DNA of 64,000 nt from Microcoleus sp. EPA2 (GCA_020882975.1 JAHRFD010000008.1:62001-126000); one strand, 5' to 3'. Numbered from the stretch's first letter, positions 52,256 through 60,530 are shown. A program made the numbers and translations. The notes: generated from the letters alone by a model not told the origin.

Positions 52256-53560
52256 ATGACAAAAGACAAACACCGACAACAGTTTCCAGCTTTGACCAAT
52301 AAAGCTTATTTTAACTACGGCGGACAAGGACCGTTGCCTGAGCCTGCTTTAGAGGCGATTTATGGGGCCTACAAACGGGTGCAGGTTGGGGGGCCGTTTT
52401 CGGCGGAAATCGGTGCTTGGGTGGCTCAGGAGGCGATGCTGACGCGACGTGCGATCGCCTCGGAGTTAGCCGTCCCTCCTGAAACCATCGCCCTGACTGA
52501 AGATGTCACCGTCGGCTGCAATATTGCTCTGTGGGGCATTGATTGGCATCCGGGCGACCATTTATTGCTTTCTGACTGCGAACATCCCGGCATTGTAGCT
52601 AGTGTAATGGAACTTCAGCGCCGTTTCAACATTGAGGTTTCGGTTTGTCCGTTGGCGGCTACTTTGAATGGGGGGGATGCGGTGCAGGTAATTGCTAGTT
52701 ATTTACAGCCAAATACTCGGTTGTTGGTAATCAGTCATATTTTGTGGAATACTGGCCAAGTTTTGCCTCTGGCTGAGATTGTTAAGGTGTGTCATCAAGG
52801 TTATGAACCCCCCCTAGCCCCCCCTTGTCAAGGGGGGGGACAAGAGGAGTTTTCCTTGATTCAATCGGGGGGAAGAACAGATATAGAACCCCCCCTAGCC
52901 CCCCCTTGTCAAGGGGGGGGACAAGAGGGTTTGTCTGTGCAGCATCACCAAGTTAGAGTGTTAGTTGATGCGGCTCAATCAGTAGGGGTTTTGCCTTTGA
53001 ATTTGATTGATTCTGGGGTTGATTTTTATGCTTTTACTGGTCACAAATGGTGGTGCGGCCCGGAGGGTTTGGGCGGACTTTATGTGAGTGCAGATGCTTT
53101 GGTCGATTTGCATCCGGTGTTTATCGGTTGGCGGGGAATTGTCACGGATGCTAATGCTAAGCCTATTGGCTTAAAACCGGGAGCTCAACGTTACGAAATT
53201 GCGACTTCGGCTTATCCTTTGTATGGGGGTTTGCGAAGTGCGATCGCCCTGCAACATGAATGGGGTACAGTGGCAGAAAGGTATGCAGAAATCTGCCGTT
53301 TGAGCAAGTATCTCTGGGAGGGTTTATCGGAGTTGAGTCATGTAGAATGTTTGCGAACTTCTGCACCAGAAGCGGGTTTAGTTTCGTTTCGATTAACTAA
53401 TGGGATGCCGCACAAAAAGCTTGTTGATTTGTTAGAGAAACAGGGAATTATGGTGCGGACAATTCTGAATCCAGATTGCGTGCGGGCTTGCGTTCACTAT
53501 TTTACCACTGAGGCGGAGATTGATAAGTTGGTTGGGGAAATAGCCATTCAATTAGGATAG
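52256..53560 (+). CDS. Class V aminotransferase-fold PLP enzyme (cysteine lyase/desulfurase-like)
   Basis: A 434-residue PLP enzyme. The start MTKDKHRQQFPALTNKAYFN fits L-cysteine/cystine lyase (C-DES)-like proteins of cyanobacteria. Catalytic features are SDCEHPGIVAS, LLVISHILWNTGQVLPL, VLVDAAQSVGVLP and the PLP lysine 264 in AFTGHKWWCGPEG. Residues about 183-232 are an insert encoded by two copies of a palindromic repeat plus spacer, just before VRVLVDAAQSVG. The insert is in frame, so the product may still fold. A dndA-like desulfurase role cannot be excluded, but the Dnd block is 20 kb away. Confidence 0.85.
   Translation: MTKDKHRQQFPALTNKAYFNYGGQGPLPEPALEAIYGAYKRVQVGGPFSAEIGAWVAQEAMLTRRAIASELAVPPETIALTEDVTVGCNIALWGIDWHPGDHLLLSDCEHPGIVASVMELQRRFNIEVSVCPLAATLNGGDAVQVIASYLQPNTRLLVISHILWNTGQVLPLAEIVKVCHQGYEPPLAPPCQGGGQEEFSLIQSGGRTDIEPPLAPPCQGGGQEGLSVQHHQVRVLVDAAQSVGVLPLNLIDSGVDFYAFTGHKWWCGPEGLGGLYVSADALVDLHPVFIGWRGIVTDANAKPIGLKPGAQRYEIATSAYPLYGGLRSAIALQHEWGTVAERYAEICRLSKYLWEGLSELSHVECLRTSAPEAGLVSFRLTNGMPHKKLVDLLEKQGIMVRTILNPDCVRACVHYFTTEAEIDKLVGEIAIQLG
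52806..52926. repeat. Two CCCCCCTAGCCCCCCCTTGTC palindromes inside a gene
   Basis: Two near-identical copies (about 52806-52844 and 52889-52926) of a GC-rich repeat, each with CCCCCCCTTG and CAAGGGGGGG arms. They are separated by about 44 bases and read in frame as EPPLAPPCQGGGQE twice. Confidence 0.9.
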
Positions 53561-53599
53561 TCGGAGCGGGTTGATTAAGATTATTTATTAGCCTAAAAT

Positions 53600-53700
53600 A
53601 ATATCTGTAAAACCCGTCCATACAGACCATTGTAGGGGCGGGTTTTACAAACAATTTATGTGGGGAACCAACAATATAATAAACCCGCCCCCGCCCAAGG
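53600..53700. repeat. AAACCCGCCCC-type palindromic repeat
   Basis: GTAAAACCCGTCC is followed by TGTAGGGGCGGGTTTTACA and AAACCCGCCCCCGCCC. It is related to the units of the 37.6-38.3 kb arrays. It fills most of the 243-bp spacer. Confidence 0.75.
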
Positions 53701-53803
53701 AACAAGATTTAAAATAAAGTCTTGGTTTGACCAACAGCGAGATCCAACCTACTTGTGGAAGATATCAGATATAATCAAAATAGAACAGAGCGGAGTCAAA
53801 GCT

Positions 53804-54364
53804 ATGTCAACTACAGAAAAAGTTCGATGGACAAGCGCTGATTTAGAATCATTACCCGATAATGGCAACCGTTATGAGATAATCGGAGGAGAATTGATTG
53901 TAACAGGAATGCCACAGTGGAAACATCAAGAAGTTACTAATAATGTTTGCGTTGAGTTAACTATTTGGTCAAGACAGACGGGTTTAGGTGAAGCTGCAAC
54001 AAATCCGGGTGTTGTATTCACAGATACAGACGAAGTTATACCTGATGTGGTTTGGGTAAGCTATGAGCGTTTAGCACAAATATTAGATGAGTCGGGACAT
54101 TTGGCTGGTGCGCCGGAGTTGGTAGTAGAGGTGATGTCTCCGGGTGAAGAAAATGAAAGGCGCGATCGGCAATCTAAGTTAAAATTATATTCGGTTCAGG
54201 GCGTGCGAGAATATTGGATTTTTGACAGAGTACAGCAAAAAGTTGAAGTTTACCTGCGGGAAAATGGGATTTTGAAATTAGCGATAACTTTGTTTAAGGA
54301 AGATAATTTAACCAGTCTTTTGTTGCCTGGTTTGAGCGTGTCAGTGGCTGCATTGTTTGCGTAG
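53804..54364 (+). CDS. Uma2 family nuclease-like protein
   Basis: A 186-residue Uma2/DUF820 protein. Signatures are NGNRYEIIGGELIVTGMPQWKH, VIPDVVWVSYERL and APELVVEVMSPGEENERRDRQSKL, followed by GVREYWIFD. The ATG has GGAG nine bases upstream. The DUF6972-type toxin gene follows 58 bp later. Confidence 0.9.
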   Translation: MSTTEKVRWTSADLESLPDNGNRYEIIGGELIVTGMPQWKHQEVTNNVCVELTIWSRQTGLGEAATNPGVVFTDTDEVIPDVVWVSYERLAQILDESGHLAGAPELVVEVMSPGEENERRDRQSKLKLYSVQGVREYWIFDRVQQKVEVYLRENGILKLAITLFKEDNLTSLLLPGLSVSVAALFA

Positions 54365-54422
54365 AGATTAACCAAAGCATAAATAACGGAGGAAAATAAA
54401 CGATGAATTTCGATCGAGCAGT

Positions 54423-54782
54423 ATGAGTGGAATTGACCGCGAACTTACTCTAGAAACCAGAACCAGTCTCATTGACAAACATCTCCCCGGAACTCAAAAA
54501 GCCGAAAGCGAGCTTGAAACCGAAGGAATCGTCCATCTCTTTAATGATAGAGAAACAATGGAAAGAGTCGCCGCAGAAATCAAGCTAAGAGGGGAACGCA
54601 CAGGAGCGGACGATCCAGAGGACAATTATGAACGCTATGGATTGTACTTTTCAGAACCAATTGGTTATATACTGAAAGCAGACGGTACTCGGATACCACT
54701 AGAATACGGTGAAATAAAAATTAAGAAAACCACAGGTAAATATCATGTCATACCTCGCACAAGACCCCGCACAAGCTACTAA
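54423..54782 (+). CDS. DUF6972-like orphan toxin-domain protein
   Basis: A 119-residue protein resembling the DUF6972 domain found at the C-terminus of large cyanobacterial polymorphic proteins. Recognised elements are HLPGTQKAESELETEGIVHL, FNDRETMERVAAEI, ERYGLYFSEPIGYIL and GKYHVIPRTRPR. Here it stands alone with a small partner gene overlapping its end. The ATG overlaps the stop of a 7-codon upstream frame (54403-54426) that has the strong GGAGG site, so translation may be coupled. The toxic role is inferred from family context. Confidence 0.72.
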   Translation: MSGIDRELTLETRTSLIDKHLPGTQKAESELETEGIVHLFNDRETMERVAAEIKLRGERTGADDPEDNYERYGLYFSEPIGYILKADGTRIPLEYGEIKIKKTTGKYHVIPRTRPRTSY

Positions 54783-55023
54783 GATCAGTCAAGAATCAGA
54801 GCAAGAGACTGAGTGGGAGTTTGCGGAAATCTGGGCTGATACTCTGATCTCTCCTCCTTATATCCTGATGTTAGTTAAGGAAAAATCGGGGAAATTTTGT
54901 ATTCATAATCCGGCACAAAACTATAAAGTTATTTTTTGTAGTGACAATTACGAAGCTGCTAAAATGTGGCTGCTAGAGGATGAATACGAGCGTTTGAATA
55001 GTCGCATTTTACAAGAAGTATAA
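54745..55023 (+). CDS. Putative partner/immunity protein of the DUF6972 gene
   Basis: A 92-residue acidic protein. The N-terminus is disordered (MSYLAQDPAQATKISQESEQ), followed by a compact part (WADTLISPPYILMLVKEKSGKFCIHNP) and a helix (YEAAKMWLLEDEYERLNSRIL). It overlaps the upstream gene by 38 bases, as many immunity genes do. I recognise no family. The immunity role rests on position only. Confidence 0.6.
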   Translation: MSYLAQDPAQATKISQESEQETEWEFAEIWADTLISPPYILMLVKEKSGKFCIHNPAQNYKVIFCSDNYEAAKMWLLEDEYERLNSRILQEV

Positions 55024-55078
55024 AGAGATGTCGCTAAAAAATCGCTGATTAACTAAAGTGGGACTTACGCGCGGGTAG

Positions 55079-55145
55079 TCAGAAACCTGGTTTTTGCTGA
55101 GAAGACGCGTTACAGTTGCAGAAACTGCCAAAAACCCGGTTTCTT
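55079..55145. repeat. AAACCGGGTTTTT-type palindromic element
   Basis: AGAAACCTGGTTTTTG and CAAAAACCCGGTTTCT arms are separated by a GCGTTACAGTTGCAGAAACT centre, in the 235-bp convergent gap between the DUF6972 pair and the ParB-like gene. Confidence 0.75.
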
Positions 55146-55258
55146 TGGTCGGAGTGCGCAATTCCCGATGTAAGTAGATGAACGGTTTAGACATTGGTAG
55201 CTTCGATGGTGATTTGAAGGAAAGTGCGATCGTCATTCTGTTTCATGGAAAATTGGTA

Positions 55259-55816
55259 TTAATTAACGGTGAAAAAATCGGATATCACGGGAATTTTTGC
55301 TTTCCCGATTCCACATTTTAAAGTAGTCAAAAAAGTTAGGTTCTTAGGCTTTTTTGTCTTCCTGTATTCAACTATCGCCTTTGCAGTTTTCAAGGAATCA
55401 ACCTTGTCAAAACTAGGCTGTTGAGCTTTGATGCGCTCTAATGCTTCCTGGATTTCTTGCTCGGAAGCAACCAGGATATTAGTTACTGCTATTGGCGGAG
55501 CAATCACCAGCCCAGCTTCTATTTGTAACTGTGCCAGCATTGGCTCATCAACAATGATGCACCAGATAAAATCCTTTTTAGCTAAACGGGCTCCATCTAA
55601 TATCTGAGTATTGAAAACGGATTGGTAGTTGTCTTGCTCTAATAGCTTAACTACAACAGGCAAAATGTTTTTGTCAGTTTCACTCAACTGCTGTGCTATG
55701 GCTTCGATTTGTTTTGAAGCTAGATTTGACTTACCCTGAATAAACTTACAGGGTAATCGCAAAACTTGTCCCAGTGTAATGTCATTCGAGAATTCTTCTT
55801 CTTGAAAAAGTGCCAT
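55259..55816 (-). CDS. ParB-like partner protein (ParB/Srx-fold N-terminus)
   Basis: A 185-residue protein. The central part (QIEAIAQQLSETDKNILPVV, VKLLEQDNYQSVFNTQILDGARLAKKDF) follows the pattern of ParB/Srx nuclease-like domains, where an address residue is followed by a return-to-pool motif. No DNA-binding helix-turn-helix of classical ParB is evident. The C-terminal 60 residues form a Lys-rich helix (VDSLKTAKAIVEYRKTKKPK) and a hydrophobic end. It lies nine bases downstream of the ParA fusion gene, so the two are an operon. Confidence 0.6.
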   Translation of the reverse strand: MALFQEEEFSNDITLGQVLRLPCKFIQGKSNLASKQIEAIAQQLSETDKNILPVVVKLLEQDNYQSVFNTQILDGARLAKKDFIWCIIVDEPMLAQLQIEAGLVIAPPIAVTNILVASEQEIQEALERIKAQQPSFDKVDSLKTAKAIVEYRKTKKPKNLTFLTTLKCGIGKAKIPVISDFFTVN

Positions 55817-55825
55817 AATTACCTG

Positions 55826-57220
55826 CTAATTATCGATAAAGTTGTGTTCTAGAAATACCTCTTTGGCGAGGTCATTGTATAGTTTAGTAATGGGGGATTT
55901 GTGCCAGCAAATTACTGGAACTTGTGAAAATTCTGCAACTTTAGTCTGAGTGTAAATTTTCAACTCAGTCTTGTATGGTTTCCCAGTAAATTTTAGTTCT
56001 TTGATTGTCTCGTCGATGTAATTCTGAAGGATATTGCCCTTTTCAGCCGGACAATTACTAAACACTAGACCCAGGTTCCAGGGAGCAACAGGGAATTCCC
56101 CCTTATCAACCCTCGTATTTCTCAATGTAGGAATAAATTTGTCAACTCCTGCGGCATGATGCAGTGATTTTTTGTCAAAATCCACAGGGATTAAAACAGT
56201 GTCGCAAGAAGCAAGCATCCCCACTGATAAGACATCTATTGTAGGTGAAGCATCAATGAATACGTAGTCGTAGTCGTCACTAAGTAGTTTAATCATTTTC
56301 TCGATGAATGACCTTTTGCTCCGGTCTGGAAAGTCTTTACTTTTCTCTCTAAACTTTTTTAATTCGTTCTCCTCTATCGGCAAAACTGACAAGGAAAAAT
56401 GCTGGCTATGAGTTGTCTTGAACTTGCGGACTTGGACGGCAGCCCTCAAAATATCCTTGGCGCTTTTGTAGTCATTAAGTTGAAGTTTATCAATGCACTT
56501 ATCCAAGCAATCTTTAACTATAATTCTGGCTTTCAGCCCTCTGGTTAAATCAGTTTGCGGATCTAAGTCAATCAGCAAAACTTTCTTGCCTTTTGTCGCC
56601 AGTGCGGCGCCTAGATTGATGGTATTAGTTGTTTTTGCTACGCCTCCTTTCTGATTCCAAATAGCTGTTACCAAAGCCCGCTGAGTAGTCAAGCAATACT
56701 CTAATTGATGCAAAAGCTTATGAAAATTTGCTGCTGTCACTTTTAGCACGGGAGTTAAAGGGAAAACCAGCCCGTCAACTCGCCTCCAAACTTGAAAGAA
56801 GTCACCATTAAATACCCACCCGTAAGGAGCTATATAATCAAGTTGGTCTTTTAGTTTTATATTGTCGAGGTACTGCTTAATGCCATTGTTTCTTGTACTA
56901 ATGGGATAGCCTACTGCCTCTTTATAAAGGTTTTGCTGCTGGCAAAAATCGGAAAACCCTTGCTCTGGAGCATCATAAAATAAGCTAGTACGCTTTTTAA
57001 TTTCAACAACTATTCTAGGTGGCTTGTCTAATTCGTCATATATTAAATAATCGGGTCTCAAGCCTGTTCCAGAACCTAAACTTCCAGTTTTTATCTGATT
57101 GAAGTTAAGACCTATAGCCTTCCAGATCAGAGGCATTAAGTTCATTGCCAGCTCGGCTTCTGAGTAGTTACTCGGTAGAGATTGCCAGCGCTCTATTACG
57201 TCAGTAAGACTGCTTCCCAT
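55826..57220 (-). CDS. PD-(D/E)XK nuclease-like domain fused to a ParA ATPase
   Basis: A 464-residue protein. The N-terminal domain (1-about 180) has the restriction-enzyme pattern SEAELAMNLMPLIWKAIG, RPDYLIYDE (Pro56-Asp57) and IVVEIKKR (Glu73-x-Lys75). The ParA domain (about 183-460) has the deviant Walker A KGGVAKTT (191-198), LLIDLDPQTDLTRGL and VFIDASPTIDVLS. ParA ATPases normally segregate DNA or position complexes. Coupling to a nuclease fold suggests a defence or mobile-element role. There is no plasmid replication gene nearby. The start ATG lies close to the hemH-side gap. Confidence 0.85.
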   Translation of the reverse strand: MGSSLTDVIERWQSLPSNYSEAELAMNLMPLIWKAIGLNFNQIKTGSLGSGTGLRPDYLIYDELDKPPRIVVEIKKRTSLFYDAPEQGFSDFCQQQNLYKEAVGYPISTRNNGIKQYLDNIKLKDQLDYIAPYGWVFNGDFFQVWRRVDGLVFPLTPVLKVTAANFHKLLHQLEYCLTTQRALVTAIWNQKGGVAKTTNTINLGAALATKGKKVLLIDLDPQTDLTRGLKARIIVKDCLDKCIDKLQLNDYKSAKDILRAAVQVRKFKTTHSQHFSLSVLPIEENELKKFREKSKDFPDRSKRSFIEKMIKLLSDDYDYVFIDASPTIDVLSVGMLASCDTVLIPVDFDKKSLHHAAGVDKFIPTLRNTRVDKGEFPVAPWNLGLVFSNCPAEKGNILQNYIDETIKELKFTGKPYKTELKIYTQTKVAEFSQVPVICWHKSPITKLYNDLAKEVFLEHNFIDN

Positions 57221-57360
57221 TTTTTACCCCAACAAGATGGTGGCTGCAATTGTTAAGTTTTACAATAACATAAATGAGAAAAAAAATCGCCCTTTCTGCA
57301 AAAACACCAAAGGTCGATCGCCCTTTTCACCTAAATCAATCTCAAATTACCCACTCCCAC

Positions 57361-57430
57361 AAAAAAACCGGGTTTTTTACTCAATCTGTCGTCTTCAACG
57401 CAGTATTCTCGCAAAAAACCCGGTTTCTGA
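57361..57430. repeat. AAACCGGGTTTTT palindromic element
   Basis: AAAAAACCGGGTTTTTTACT and AAAAAACCCGGTTTCT arms with a TCTTCAACGCAGTATT centre, immediately after the His-tailed ferrochelatase-like gene. It is the closest relative of the copy inside the RecB-like gene. Confidence 0.85.
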
Positions 57431-57438
57431 GATCCTAA

Positions 57439-58656
57439 TTAATGACTGTGCCCGTGGCCGCCGTGAGAATGACCATGATCTCCATGAGAATGCCCGCCAT
57501 GATTATGGCCGTGATCGCCATGATTATGTCCATGATCGCCATGAGAATGTACGTGATCCCGGACAACCAAATTCGGATTTACCGCCACAGCCGTCTCACT
57601 CAACAACGCTTCAATCTGCGGATTAGCCCACTCTGCGGCCATTTTCAGGAACTCAGGATGGTCATTTACACAAGGTAATTTGCGGTAAGTAACTCCCTGA
57701 CGTTGCTTCTGCAAACCCTCAATCACATGATCTACATCTAACAATGTTTCGTGATTTTCTGTCGCAAATCCGATCGGCATAAATACGATCGCAGTTGCAC
57801 CCAAATCGATCAAATTCTTCGCAGCTAAAGTCGCATCCGGTTGCGTCCATTCAATCAGCGGCGTGTCATGATTCAGCCAGCCCACCGAAATCAAAGGATA
57901 GCGATACATCAAACGTTCCCGCACGCGATCGTACAAAGCTTGACTTTCCACAATCCCGGAAGTAAAGCCCTTCGCCTTGTGCGGACAACCGTGATTCATG
58001 AGCACGATCCCAATCTGAGAAGGCAAATGTGCTACTGCTAAATCATTCTTAATTTCCTCTTCCACCAAATCCGCCATTAACTTAATGTAGGCAGGTTCAT
58101 CGTAAAAAGAAGGAATGTAGCGCTGTCCTTTTACCCAATGTTCTTTGCCATCAAAGGTTTGTGCTAAAGCATTGTTCACCTGTTCCACCGCAATCCCGCT
58201 AGTGAAAACAGAATCAACAACCAACAGCGGATAAATCAGAATTTTATCAAATCCTTCAGCCTTAATTTGCGGAATTACTTGTTCCGGCAAAAAGGGCGCG
58301 CAAAAGTTAAAAGCTTTGAACACTTTTACTTTGTCGCCCCATTTTTCCTGCAAATTCTTCTCGATCCCAGCGCGCTGCTGTTCAAAAATTGCATTGTGCG
58401 GCGACACGAATTGACCGTGTTGATGACTCCACTCATGCAAGTCGAAAATCGCTAAAATCTTCGCCAGCGGTGGATAGATCCAAGTCGGTACCGGTGCAAA
58501 CTTTGCCGTAAGTAAGTTTAAAGCTTGCTCGTTGTAGTTGGCAAAATCGTCGTAGCTTTCGACTTCGCCGTAACCCATCAGCAAGACAGCTACGCGATCG
58601 CTGTTTTCCTGTGCACCAGATGTTTTGAACTCAATTTTTTCGGGAGAAGCAACCAC
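57439..58656 (-). CDS. Ferrochelatase-like protein with His-rich metal-binding tail
   Basis: A 405-residue protein of the ferrochelatase/CbiX chelatase superfamily (VAVLLMGYGEVESYDDFANY, LMNHGCPHKAKGFTSGIVESQAL, VFMPIGFATENHETLLD). The C-terminal about 39 residues contain 17 histidines in HGDHGHNHG-type units. Classical cyanobacterial HemH instead has a chlorophyll-binding-like tail, so this is probably a second chelatase-type protein, perhaps handling nickel, cobalt or iron. Physiological metal and tetrapyrrole are unknown; the cob genes in this window make cobalt a possibility only. Confidence 0.78.
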   Translation of the reverse strand: MVASPEKIEFKTSGAQENSDRVAVLLMGYGEVESYDDFANYNEQALNLLTAKFAPVPTWIYPPLAKILAIFDLHEWSHQHGQFVSPHNAIFEQQRAGIEKNLQEKWGDKVKVFKAFNFCAPFLPEQVIPQIKAEGFDKILIYPLLVVDSVFTSGIAVEQVNNALAQTFDGKEHWVKGQRYIPSFYDEPAYIKLMADLVEEEIKNDLAVAHLPSQIGIVLMNHGCPHKAKGFTSGIVESQALYDRVRERLMYRYPLISVGWLNHDTPLIEWTQPDATLAAKNLIDLGATAIVFMPIGFATENHETLLDVDHVIEGLQKQRQGVTYRKLPCVNDHPEFLKMAAEWANPQIEALLSETAVAVNPNLVVRDHVHSHGDHGHNHGDHGHNHGGHSHGDHGHSHGGHGHSH

Positions 58657-59021
58657 TTTGTATTCCTCAATTTAGATGATTTTCAGAGTCGCAGGAAGGA
58701 TGAATAAAAATCACGGAAAAAAACCCGGCTTCTATAAAAAATATTGGGCTTAGCAGCGATTCACCCACAAAGAAACCTATTTTATAGCTTCCCAGGGTCG
58801 GGGACAGAAAGCGTTAAGTTTTATGTTTTCTTAAGACTTCCTGACTTTGCCTCTGCTGTCGGTGTCTCGGAGCGTTCCCAGCGTTTATTTTGGGGGGATA
58901 CCCTTCAAACAAAACTCTGTTATCAGTTTAACATCCTATCCCCCTGCATGGCATATAATTAATTAAGCTATACAATAAAGTAAAGTTATGTTAAGCTCAT
59001 AATTAATTTTCTTGAAGCAAG
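58657..59021. other. Divergent intergenic region of the ferrochelatase-like and hydrolase genes
   Basis: 365 bp containing a single AAACCCGGCTTCT repeat arm (about 58717-58736) and, near the plus-strand gene, AATTAATTAAGCTATACAAT, a plausible -10 region. No gene or RNA was recognised. Confidence 0.4.
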
Positions 59022-59606
59022 ATGAGACTGGTAATTTGTCCCGGAATTCACGACCCAAAACTGACTGATGCTTTCCTGGCGGGAATTTCAGAGGTTTGGG
59101 GAGATGCACAACCCAGGCAAAATACCCAAACATTCTACCCTGTCAAGATTTTTCCTGCTCATAAACATCCACCTTTCTCGGCCATTGACATCTTCCACTT
59201 TTTGTGCAGGGAGGAGTTAGCTGGAGAAAGTCTAGTCTTGGTCAGCTTTTCGGCTGGGGTAGTTGGGGCGATCGGGGCGGCGTGGATGTGGCAACAAATC
59301 GGCGGCAAAGTCGCTGCCTTCATTGCTTTAGACGGTTGGGGAGTACCCCTAGGGGGCACTTTTCCTATCCACCGCATCAGCCACGATCGCTTTACACAGT
59401 GGAGTTCGGCTATTCTCGGTGGCGGTGGAGATAGTTTTTATGCCGATCCACCCATCGCCCATTTAGATTTGTGGCACCAACCCCAAACCGCCCTAGGCTG
59501 GCAAATCATTCACACAGCCGACGGTAGGGAAACTTTTCAACCCGCCACCGCGGCAACATTTTTAGTTCACTTATTGAAACGTTACGGAGTCCAATCAGTT
59601 GTTTAA
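59022..59606 (+). CDS. Alpha/beta hydrolase-like protein
   Basis: A 194-residue protein, compact for an alpha/beta hydrolase. The nucleophile elbow SFSAG (Ser77) follows LAGESLVLV. The N-terminal strand MRLVICPGIHDPKLTDAF is usual, and a late DGRETFQPATAATFLVHLLKRYG holds no obvious general-base histidine. The function is unknown. It overlaps the DUF3120 gene by eight bases, indicating co-transcription. Confidence 0.78.
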   Translation: MRLVICPGIHDPKLTDAFLAGISEVWGDAQPRQNTQTFYPVKIFPAHKHPPFSAIDIFHFLCREELAGESLVLVSFSAGVVGAIGAAWMWQQIGGKVAAFIALDGWGVPLGGTFPIHRISHDRFTQWSSAILGGGGDSFYADPPIAHLDLWHQPQTALGWQIIHTADGRETFQPATAATFLVHLLKRYGVQSVV

Positions 59607-60327
59607 CTTTAATTTATTATCCTCAGCGATCGCGCCTATTTTCAATCTCACGGCCCTCGAAAATTCTGTATCTTCTTCAGACAGAAAAAATAGCCTCCAG
59701 CAGTGGTTGATATTTGGTGCCTCAGCTTTTTTAGTCTCAATTCCAGTTTTTGTGCAAGCACCATTAGTGCGTTTGTATCCAACCATCAGTTTGCTCTCAA
59801 CCATCCCGTGGTTCGTACTTAGTTTGATTTTCATTTTTCGCCCAAAAACCCAACTTTGGGGAGACTTATTGTTGGGATTTGCCGGATGTTGGCTGGCAGG
59901 TTCGATCTATTGGGGCTGGTTTAGGTGGGAACCAATTTTACATCTACCTATAGAAGCAATTGGCTTGCCGTTTGCGATTTGGTGCTTGGGCAAATCTTGG
60001 GGAAAAGTGGGAGCATATTTTTATTTAGGTTCGCTATTTGGCACTGCTATTACTGATTTATATTTTTACTTAACCGGTTTGATGCCCTACTGGCGGCAAG
60101 TCATGCACGCGGAACCGGAATTGGCGATGCCGATTTTTCAAAGTGCGATCGGACAAATTGAAACTCCTTGGGGCATAGGTTGGGCTCTGGTTTTAATTGC
60201 TGTGCTTTTAAGTGTGGGTTTGGTGAGTTTGCGCGATCGCACTTTGCACTGGCGGGCCTTCAGTGGAGCAGTTTTGAGCACGCTTTTAGTAGATGGCTTA
60301 TTTTGGCTAGCTGCATCCGCTGCTTAA
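59599..60327 (+). CDS. DUF3120 family cyanobacterial membrane protein
   Basis: A 242-residue membrane protein with six to seven predicted helices (for example WLIFGASAFLVSIPVFVQAP, LSTIPWFVLSLIFIF, ALVLIAVLLSVGLVSL). DUF3120 is restricted to cyanobacteria and plastid lineages as I recall, with no known function. The TTG start inside the end of the hydrolase gene gives translational coupling. The WGDLLLGFAGCWLAGSIYWGWFR segment is characteristic. Confidence 0.88.
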   Translation: MFNFNLLSSAIAPIFNLTALENSVSSSDRKNSLQQWLIFGASAFLVSIPVFVQAPLVRLYPTISLLSTIPWFVLSLIFIFRPKTQLWGDLLLGFAGCWLAGSIYWGWFRWEPILHLPIEAIGLPFAIWCLGKSWGKVGAYFYLGSLFGTAITDLYFYLTGLMPYWRQVMHAEPELAMPIFQSAIGQIETPWGIGWALVLIAVLLSVGLVSLRDRTLHWRAFSGAVLSTLLVDGLFWLAASAA

Positions 60328-60349
60328 GACTTATGATTTCTTTCCACTC

Positions 60350-60485
60350 GTTCCCAGGAAGAGCCTGGAAACGCAGATCCGGAGGCTCTGGCTCCAATTT
60401 TTGTTCCGAAACCAGGCAGTTTTTTCAGATTTTCGGAAACGAAGCAGAGCCTCTAGATATTGTTTCCCAGGCTCTTCCTGGGAAC
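60350..60485. repeat. Large palindromic element (GTTCCCAGGAAGAGCCTGG ends)
   Basis: 136 bp with near-perfect inverted ends (GTTCCCAGGAAGAGCCTGG and CCAGGCTCTTCCTGGGAAC) and internal GAGGCTCTG/CAGAGCCTC arms. It is a MITE-like or REP-like unit and occupies most of the gap between the DUF3120 and hydrolase genes. Confidence 0.85.
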
Positions 60486-60530
60486 CAGTTATGAGTTAAA
60501 ATCTAACATCTAACATCTAAAATCGAGATC

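Noticed and set aside
52256-53560. The class V aminotransferase as dndA for the Dnd block
   Set aside because: It lies about 20 kb from the block on the other strand and its start and motifs fit cysteine lyase-like proteins better; not enough to assign dndA.
55826-57220. Interpretation of the ParA gene as proof of an integrated plasmid
   Set aside because: No replication initiator, origin, relaxase or integrase is seen nearby, and flanking genes look chromosomal.
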